Assembly (NCBI GenBank): GCA_003648085.1
Contig: QMOC01000145.1
Coordinates: forward strand, 1 to 6,760
Source of the DNA: Chloroflexota bacterium
Lineage (GTDB): Bacteria; Chloroflexota; Anaerolineae; B4-G1
DNA length: 6,760 bases
Reading direction: 5' to 3'
Part shown: positions 1-4,923 of the stretch, piece by piece
Numbering within the stretch: position 1 is the stretch's first letter
Layout of the letters: the number at the start of each line of letters is the position of its first letter
Program-made: the position numbers and the translations under genes
The notes under the pieces: model-generated
The model's input: only the letters and a program-made list of their open reading frames with translations
Database searches by the model: none
Told to the model about the DNA's origin: nothing

Positions 1-1
1 C

Positions 2-919
<918 letters not shown>

Positions 920-1057
920 GAGAAAGCCCTAATCCCAAACTCTACGTCTCTCAATATCGCCACAATCCATCAACAGCACCTGGATGACCCCCTCACTCAC
1001 ATTGGCGACGGCTTGTCTGAGCAGTTTCAGGGTGAAGTTGCTCTCGTAAAGTCATTG
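920..1057. other. intergenic spacer after ahcY, possible gene relic on the minus strand
   Basis: About 140 bp between the ahcY stop and the tRNA-Gly terminator. I find no promoter or terminator here. On the minus strand one frame stays open for about 40 codons from 1051 down to a TAG at 929-931 and reads protein-like (for example NFTLKLLRQAVANVSEG), but it has an in-frame stop immediately upstream and no supported start. It may be a decayed gene end or chance. The plus strand also has an open frame across it, which weakens the case. Confidence 0.3.
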
Positions 1058-1097
1058 AAAAAAAGAAGCCGTCGGTGGTTGGGACACCGACGGCTTC
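1058..1097 (-). terminator. Rho-independent terminator of tRNA-Gly
   Basis: On the minus strand a perfect 13-bp stem, GAAGCCGTCGGTG (1097-1085) pairing with 1077-1065, encloses a 7-nt loop and is followed directly by seven T residues (1064-1058). On the plus strand the hairpin is followed by CAGTAG, not a T-run, so it works only leftward. It lies about 60 bp downstream of the tRNA 3' end. Confidence 0.93.
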
Positions 1098-1118
1098 CAG
1101 TAGTCCCTTGGGCTTTTG

Positions 1119-1144
1119 GCACTTTTGACGATCGTCAAAAGTGC
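1119..1144. repeat. 26-bp perfect palindrome between tRNA-Gly and its terminator
   Basis: Arms GCACTTTTGAC and GTCAAAAGTGC flank a central GATC, giving 13 perfect mirrored pairs on the DNA. It starts 14 nt beyond the tRNA-Gly 3' end and would be transcribed in the tRNA precursor as an 11-bp stem with a GAUC loop. No T-run follows on either strand, so it is not a standard terminator. It could be a dimeric repressor site or a trailer structure guiding 3' processing; the sequence does not decide. Confidence 0.75.
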
Positions 1145-1157
1145 GGGTCACTTCAGG

Positions 1158-1229
1158 AGCGGGTGAGGGGATTCGAACCCCTGACATTCAGCTTGGGAAG
1201 CTGACGTTCTACCACTGAACTACACCCGC
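1158..1229 (-). tRNA. trnG(ccc): tRNA-Gly (anticodon CCC)
   Basis: A 72-nt cloverleaf reads from 1229 to 1158. The acceptor stem GCGGGTG/CACCCGC is perfect. The D arm is GTTC-AGTGGTA-GAAC, the anticodon arm TCAGC-TTCCCAA-GCTGA (anticodon CCC), the variable loop ATGTC, and the T arm AGGGG-TTCGAAT-CCCCT. The discriminator is U73, as expected for tRNA-Gly. CCA is not encoded (CCT follows), so the 3' end must be completed by tRNA nucleotidyltransferase. It is a single-gene unit with its own promoter and terminator, and reads the GGG codon, which is frequent in this GC-rich sequence. Confidence 0.97.
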
Positions 1230-1238
1230 ACATTGTTA

Positions 1239-1266
1239 ATTATATCGAACAAACACGAAATGTCAA
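1239..1266 (-). promoter_or_regulatory. sigma70-type promoter of tRNA-Gly
   Basis: On the minus strand a consensus -35 TTGACA (1266-1261) and a consensus -10 TATAAT (1244-1239) are separated by 16 bp. The predicted transcription start lies around 1232, only a few bases ahead of the mature tRNA 5' end at 1229. An exact match to both hexamers fits a strong stable-RNA promoter. Confidence 0.92.
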
Positions 1267-1282
1267 ATCACGCTGGATCTTT

Positions 1283-1386
1283 GGGATTTCCCGTGGCCAG
1301 GATTCGGATGCCCTAACTTGTTGGGGTTGCCCACCGGCCAACCCGAACAAGTTCGGGCCTCCGGTGCGCCCACCACGGCAATTCCC
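1283..1386. repeat. about 104-bp imperfect inverted repeat downstream of the GT2 gene
   Basis: Left arm 1283-1330 and right arm 1338-1386 are inverted copies around a 7-nt centre. Aligned by hand with one gap, about 35 of 49 positions match. The best blocks are GGGATTTCCCGTGG against GGGAATTGCCGTGG (outer) and ACTTGTTGGGGTTG against ACTTGTTCGGGTTG (inner). Inside the right arm, CCCGAAC and GTTCGGG (1342-1357) can form a smaller competing hairpin with a CTTG loop on the minus strand. It begins 18 bp after the GT2 stop and ends just upstream of the tRNA-Gly promoter, so it may act as the 3' end structure of the leftward operon. There is no T-run, so it is not a classic terminator. A MITE-like or BIME-like element is an alternative. 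Confidence 0.6.
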
Positions 1387-1404
1387 AGGCGGGTTTTCCC
1401 GACT

Positions 1405-2097
1405 TCACCGCACACGGTACTTCAACAGCGTCCAGATGGCCCACAGGCCGTCGCGCCAGTTGATCTTCTTGCCCTCGTCGAAGGAACGCGGCCGGTACGA
1501 GATTGGCACTTCGTGGATTTCGATCCCTCGCCGCAGTACTTTGCCGGTCACCTCCGGACAAAACTCGAAGCGGTCTGACCGAAGATCGAGGCTGCGGAGA
1601 AGGTTGGTGCGGAAGGCTTTGTAACCGGTCGCTTCGTCGGTGATGTGCGAACCGTACAGTAGATTAGCAATCCAACTCAGCAGCCGCCCGCCCCAGTAGA
1701 AACTCCACGATGAGCGGGGGTTTCGGCGCAGGTTGCGTGAGCCGTAGACCACTTGCACCGTCGGGTCCTTGAAAGGGGCCAGCAGCCTGGGGTATTCCCG
1801 GGGATCGTACTCCAAATCGGCGTCCTGAGTAATGATGACGTCGCCTGTGACGTGCTCCAGCGCAGTGCGGATGGCCGCTCCCTTGCCTCGGTTACGCTCG
1901 TGATGCACGATCTTCAACGGGTTGGGCCAACGGGCGGCGAGGCCATTCAGAACCACGTCGGTCCCGTCGGTCGAGCCGTCGTTCACGACGATGATTTCTT
2001 TCTCAACGCCGTCGAGTTCGACCGACAGCACCCGCTCGATGACCTGGGTGATAGTCGCAGCCTCGTTGTAGACCGGGATGATAACCGAAAGTTTCAC
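1405..2097 (-). CDS. GT2 family glycosyltransferase, dolichyl/polyprenyl-phosphate sugar synthase-like
   Basis: Likely transfers a sugar from a nucleotide sugar to a polyprenyl phosphate at the inner face of the membrane, supplying lipid-linked donors for GT-C enzymes. From the GTG at 2097 it has 230 residues: the family-typical N-terminus KLSVIIPVYNE (2-12), VVNDGSTDGT (37-46), NRGKGAAIR (69-77), the metal-binding DAD (92-94) in TQDADLEYDP, TGYKAFR, and the C-terminal YRPRSFDEGKKINWRDG typical of DPM1-like bacterial enzymes. No membrane anchor is added, unlike the longer relatives. An alternative ATG at 2142 overlaps the udk stop (TGATG) and would add 15 atypical residues. I prefer the GTG because it sits at the conserved family start and a promoter-like -10 lies inside the extension; the ribosome site is weak for both. 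Last gene of the leftward cluster. The sugar is not predictable from sequence. Confidence 0.9.
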   Translation of the reverse strand: MKLSVIIPVYNEAATITQVIERVLSVELDGVEKEIIVVNDGSTDGTDVVLNGLAARWPNPLKIVHHERNRGKGAAIRTALEHVTGDVIITQDADLEYDPREYPRLLAPFKDPTVQVVYGSRNLRRNPRSSWSFYWGGRLLSWIANLLYGSHITDEATGYKAFRTNLLRSLDLRSDRFEFCPEVTGKVLRRGIEIHEVPISYRPRSFDEGKKINWRDGLWAIWTLLKYRVR

Positions 2098-2122
2098 CTG
2101 ATTATTTTCACGCCAATCCGCT

Positions 2123-2152
2123 ATTGTAACATACCCGCCCATCACGCGCCAA
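2123..2152 (-). promoter_or_regulatory. candidate internal promoter for the GT2 gene (extended -10)
   Basis: On the minus strand TTGGCG (2152-2147), an 18-bp spacer and TGTTACAAT (extended -10, hexamer 2128-2123) lie at the udk/GT2 junction. The predicted start near 2116 would leave a leader of about 19 nt before the GTG at 2097. The 11-mer TATGTTACAAT is identical to the one in front of the rightward membrane gene at 4883-4893. Confidence 0.5.
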
Positions 2153-2780
2153 TATCTCCCGGCCGCTCGGCCAGCAGTCCCCTGATGCGCGCGGCGACCA
2201 TCTCGATAGCGACGTTGTTGAAGCCTCCCTCCGGGATGATGACGTCGGCGTAGCGTTTGCTGGGCTCGACGAATTCCAGATGCATCGGACGCACGGTCGA
2301 AAGGTACTGCTCGCAGACCGAATCAACGGTACGGCCCCGCTCCTCGATGTCGCGCCGCAATCGGCGGATGAAGCGCACGTCAGCGTCGGTGTCCACGTAA
2401 AGTTTGACGTCGAACAGTTCTCGCAGTTGGGACTCGGCAAAGACCAGGATGCCTTCGACCAGGATCACCGGTGCCGGCTCCACACGGCGTGTCTCTGGCA
2501 TGCGCGTGTGGGTGGTGAAGTCGTAGATCGGAATTTCGACGGCTCGGCCAGCGCGCAGTTCCTTGAGGTGCTCGATCAGCAGTTCGGTCTCCAATGAATC
2601 GGGATGATCGAAGTTGACTTGAGCACGTTGGCACGGCGGAAGGTGACTGAGGTCACGATAATAGGCGTCGTGGGGGATGTAAGCGACGTGCTCAGCCCCC
2701 ACACGCCGCAGAATCTGGTTTGCCACCGTCGTCTTACCTGACCCGGTTCCACCGGCTACTCCTATCACGATGGGTCGCAT
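2142..2780 (-). CDS. udk: uridine kinase (uridine/cytidine monophosphokinase)
   Basis: Cytosolic enzyme of pyrimidine salvage that phosphorylates uridine and cytidine to UMP and CMP using ATP or GTP. The 212 residues match the usual full length. Motifs in order: P-loop GGTGSGKT (10-17), PHDAYYRD (36-43) with the catalytic-type Asp38, NFDHPDS (56-62), IYDFTTHTR (85-93), VEGILVF (108-114), DTDADVRFIRRLRRDIEERGR with the lid arginines (130-150), and VRPMHLEFVEPSKRYADVIIPEGG near the C-terminus. The ATG at 2780 is preceded by AGGGGA at 5 nt spacing, which supports this start. It lies about 20 nt after the ccsA-like gene and its TGA overlaps a possible ATG of the GT2 gene, so it is probably cotranscribed with both. 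It has no evident link in function to its heme-related upstream neighbours. Confidence 0.97.
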   Translation of the reverse strand: MRPIVIGVAGGTGSGKTTVANQILRRVGAEHVAYIPHDAYYRDLSHLPPCQRAQVNFDHPDSLETELLIEHLKELRAGRAVEIPIYDFTTHTRMPETRRVEPAPVILVEGILVFAESQLRELFDVKLYVDTDADVRFIRRLRRDIEERGRTVDSVCEQYLSTVRPMHLEFVEPSKRYADVIIPEGGFNNVAIEMVAARIRGLLAERPGDIGA

Positions 2781-2785
2781 GCTTT

Positions 2786-2791
2786 TCCCCT
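2786..2791 (-). promoter_or_regulatory. ribosome binding site of udk
   Basis: AGGGGA on the minus strand, 5 nt ahead of the ATG at 2780. It fixes the udk start and lies in the short gap after the ccsA-like stop. Confidence 0.75.
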
Positions 2792-2800
2792 ATCCAGTGA

Positions 2801-3499
2801 CTAGCGTCCAGTAGCCAGCACAATGAGCAGCAACGTGGCCACGATAGTCAATGCTGCTCGTAGCCGGACATGCTGACGTGGGGCTAGCCAGGCCGCGCTC
2901 CAGATCAGCCACGCCCCCGTCAGCCCACTTTCACCGGAGGCCCCTCCCCAGAGTGTTCCCCACTGCCGAAGGTTCACCAGCGCCATCTCACCCACCAGCA
3001 GCGTCAGCAACATGTATGCTGCGGTGAATGACCATTCGACGTGTGGGGCTAGAGTGGCTATCTTGCTCAGGGCCTCACCCATCGCTCGCGCCCCAATCCC
3101 CCCGCAGATGACAATTGCCAACTCCATCGGGGCGACCGGCCGGTGACCGAGGCCGGTGCCGACGGACTCTGGGGACCAGAAGAGGCCGACTCCGGCCAAT
3201 ATCAGCGCCGGGAGGATGGGTATGGCGCTGTCCCAGGAGGAGGCGCAGCGACGATGGGGGTTAGGCAGAGCGGCCAAAGCCGCCATAAGCATCAGACGTA
3301 TGGCAGGTATGGATGCGTTGTGGTTTTCCTGCCATGTAAGCAGTACTCCGATTAGTAGTGTCACTCCTGCCAGCCAGCCAATGGCCTGCACGGCGTGAGA
3401 GAGCCTTGGCACTTGCCGGAAGCCACCCCATAGCGCCAGCCCAACCGCTGTCAGCAACATGCCGCAGGCCAATCCGGTGAAGACTACGGTAACCGGCAC
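2801..3499 (-). CDS. degenerate CcsA-like (CcmC/CcsA family) membrane protein
   Basis: A 232-residue, almost wholly hydrophobic protein with about seven or eight membrane segments (roughly 5-25, 34-54, 66-78, 92-108, 125-141, 157-178, 192-206 and 211-229). I place it with CcsA because of its location right after a ResB-like gene and its C-terminal pattern: the stretch RQWGTLWGGASGES (178-191), followed by a GAWLIWSAAW segment and a final hydrophobic helix, aligns with the CcsA pattern WGxYWxWDPKET followed by TWLIYA. Only W180, G181, W184 and the Glu survive; the second Trp, Asp and Pro of the WWD heme-binding signature are Gly, Ala and Ser. The flanking heme-ligand histidine (YLH) appears to be Ala. 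A canonical heme-handling role is therefore doubtful. The GTG start, 1 nt after the resB stop, has a perfect AGGAGG six bases upstream, so translation is probably coupled. Remote homology by eye; an unrelated membrane protein is possible. Confidence 0.6.
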   Translation of the reverse strand: MPVTVVFTGLACGMLLTAVGLALWGGFRQVPRLSHAVQAIGWLAGVTLLIGVLLTWQENHNASIPAIRLMLMAALAALPNPHRRCASSWDSAIPILPALILAGVGLFWSPESVGTGLGHRPVAPMELAIVICGGIGARAMGEALSKIATLAPHVEWSFTAAYMLLTLLVGEMALVNLRQWGTLWGGASGESGLTGAWLIWSAAWLAPRQHVRLRAALTIVATLLLIVLATGR

Positions 3500-3500
3500 G

Positions 3501-4670
3501 TCAGGCCTCCTCGTCCTTCGTCAACGCTCGCGGGAGATCACCGCTGCCCTCGACCCCATCGGTTCCCTCGCGCAGCCAGAAGCGACGTACAGGCCATATC
3601 ATACTTCCCAACAGGCCGGCGGCCAGGAGCACCAGACCTGCGCCGGTGGGCCAGAGGCCAGGGTTGAAGGTGGCGGTCAGCCGCGCGTAGGGTGCGCTGA
3701 CGAGTTTTAGCGTCACGTCTCCCACCGTCAGGTCCGCATCTCCTTCTACCACAGTCTCGGTTGTCAACCGTCCGGGCGGGCTGCGGTAGACCTGGACGAG
3801 CACGGGGCTGTGGGTCCCAGCGGCAGGACCAGTCTGCGGTGCCAGCCGGACAACTAAGTGGGCCTCCGGAATGGCGAAGTACTGGTCCTCGGTGAGCGCC
3901 AGGGCCAGTTGTGGGACGGGGTCGGCCTCAGTGGTTTGTTGGAGTGGCAGTGATCGTCTCGTGCTGTCGGCGGCACTGACTCGCACGCCGGGCCCGCGCT
4001 CTTCGACAAAGGTCACGAGGCCGGGGCTATGGGTCACCCGGCGGGCATCATCGTCCAACGCGACCCATTTGTCAGTGCCGGGTAGTGTGGCTTGTTCACC
4101 GCCCTGCACGATCAGCCCCTCGACCTGCCAACCCCATAGATGGGTGATGAGCAGTCCGACCAGCAGTAACAGTGCTCCGGCGTGAGCCAGCAGGGGGAAC
4201 AGGTCGGCCCACGGCCAGCGATCAGCCTGGAGGAGCGGGGGTTGGTGCAGCACTCGATAGCGCCAACGGCGCAGGTCATCCCTTACGTCGGGCAGGCACA
4301 CGCCCGTGAGCCCACGCCATTCTCCCATCGGCTCCATCACTTCCTGGCTTTGACGCAGGCGGTCGCTGCTTTCTATGAGTCGGAGTAGCAGGCAGGCGGC
4401 GAGAAGTGCGAGGAGTATACGGAAGCCGAGGGAATGTGTAACTGTGAACAGGCCCAGCGTCCGCATCGCCTGAGTTGCCGCGCCAAAGTGGGCCTGCACT
4501 TCAGAAAGCCACCTCGCGTAGGCTACCGGATCGGCCACGGGCATTTGGGGCAGCCACACTGTGACAGTCAACCCGGCTGCGACGGCTATTAGCAAGGCGG
4601 CCAGCGAAACATCGCTGGTCACAATTTGCCATATAACGCGCCAGGGGTCACGCGGTGGTTGAGCAATCAT
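3501..4670 (-). CDS. resB: ResB/Ccs1-like cytochrome c biogenesis protein
   Basis: In System II cytochrome c maturation ResB (Ccs1) works with CcsA to move heme across the membrane and attach it to apocytochromes. The 389 residues show the family topology: TM1 about 22-40, TM2 about 81-99, TM3 about 158-177, a large extracytoplasmic domain about 180-338, and a last helix at about 340-360 with a short charged tail. LLAHAGALLLLVGLLI (160-175) matches the third ResB helix with its embedded histidine (H163), followed by the family-like segment VEGLIVQGGEQATLP. The length is at the short end for ResB. The ATG at 4670 has GGAG five bases upstream. It is first in the leftward cluster, 30 nt after the tRNA-Thr terminator-like hairpin, and no separate promoter is visible. 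ResA-type thioredoxin and CcdA are not in the window. Its partner here is a CcsA-like protein without the WWD motif. Confidence 0.82.
   Translation of the reverse strand: MIAQPPRDPWRVIWQIVTSDVSLAALLIAVAAGLTVTVWLPQMPVADPVAYARWLSEVQAHFGAATQAMRTLGLFTVTHSLGFRILLALLAACLLLRLIESSDRLRQSQEVMEPMGEWRGLTGVCLPDVRDDLRRWRYRVLHQPPLLQADRWPWADLFPLLAHAGALLLLVGLLITHLWGWQVEGLIVQGGEQATLPGTDKWVALDDDARRVTHSPGLVTFVEERGPGVRVSAADSTRRSLPLQQTTEADPVPQLALALTEDQYFAIPEAHLVVRLAPQTGPAAGTHSPVLVQVYRSPPGRLTTETVVEGDADLTVGDVTLKLVSAPYARLTATFNPGLWPTGAGLVLLAAGLLGSMIWPVRRFWLREGTDGVEGSGDLPRALTKDEEA
3506..3511 (-). promoter_or_regulatory. strong ribosome binding site of the ccsA-like gene inside the resB 3' end
   Basis: AGGAGG on the minus strand, 6 nt ahead of the GTG at 3499. 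It overlaps the last resB codons (GAG GAG GCC), one base separating stop and start. It decides the GTG as the start codon. Confidence 0.85.
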
Positions 4671-4700
4671 CCACTCTCCGCTGAATCAGTCCCTGCTAGT

Positions 4701-4725
4701 AAAGAAGGCCCCATCTGCGGGGCCT
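4701..4725 (-). terminator. probable intrinsic terminator after tRNA-Thr
   Basis: On the minus strand AGGCCCC (4725-4719), a 6-nt loop and GGGGCCT (4712-4706) form a 7-bp GC-rich stem followed by TCTTTAC, an interrupted T-run. It starts 9 nt beyond the tRNA 3' end and 30 nt before the resB start. The weak T-run suggests incomplete termination. Confidence 0.75.
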
Positions 4726-4734
4726 GCGTAGTAG

Positions 4735-4807
4735 AGCCACCCTTGGGACTTGAACCCAAAACCGACCGCTTACGAAGCGGTTGCTCTGCCGATTGAGCTA
4801 GGGTGGC
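4735..4807 (-). tRNA. trnT(cgu): tRNA-Thr (anticodon CGT)
   Basis: A 73-nt cloverleaf reads from 4807 to 4735. The acceptor stem GCCACCC/GGGTGGC is perfect. The D arm is GCTC-AATCGGCA-GAGC, the anticodon arm ACCGC-TTCGTAA-GCGGT (anticodon CGT), the variable loop CGGTT, and the T arm TTGGG-TTCAAGT-CCCAA. The base after the acceptor stem is U73, and CCA is not encoded. It reads ACG codons. It has its own promoter and lies directly upstream of the resB cluster on the same strand. Confidence 0.97.
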
Positions 4808-4815
4808 GCATGGAT

Positions 4816-4844
4816 ATTATACCAGCATCACAGGCCATTGGCAA
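4816..4844 (-). promoter_or_regulatory. sigma70-type promoter of tRNA-Thr
   Basis: On the minus strand TTGCCA (4844-4839), a 17-bp spacer and a perfect TATAAT (4821-4816). The predicted start is near 4809, a base or two ahead of the tRNA 5' end at 4807. It is divergent from the promoter of the rightward membrane gene about 20 bp away. Confidence 0.9.
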
Positions 4845-4864
4845 ATCAAGGGGTCGGGCGGGGC

Positions 4865-4893
4865 TTGATGCTGATGGTGATTTATGTTACAAT
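4865..4893 (+). promoter_or_regulatory. promoter of the rightward membrane protein gene (extended -10)
   Basis: TTGATG (4865-4870), a 17-bp spacer and TACAAT (4888-4893) with an upstream TGT making an extended -10. The predicted start near 4900 gives a leader of about 24 nt before the GTG at 4924. It shares the 11-mer TATGTTACAAT with the candidate promoter of the GT2 gene. Confidence 0.75.
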
Positions 4894-4923
4894 CTGGTCA
4901 GGGTGGGTAGAATAAGAGCGGCT

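Noticed and set aside
1065..1097. Bidirectional terminator serving ahcY as well
   Set aside because: The plus strand after the stem reads CAGTAGTCCC with no T-run, so only leftward termination is supported.
1753..2253. Plus-strand open frame of 166 codons across the GT2/udk junction
   Set aside because: It is antisense to two well-supported genes and spans their junction; no recognisable motifs.
4671..4810. T-box riboswitch controlling the resB cluster
   Set aside because: The threonine element here is a complete tRNA gene with its own promoter, not a specifier-loop leader; no T-box sequence is visible, and the downstream genes have no link to threonine.
4750..4923. N-terminal extension of the rightward membrane protein from an ATG at 4750
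   Set aside because: The stretch is antisense to tRNA-Thr and then covers two promoters; the peptide is not membrane-protein-like and the transcript should start near 4900.
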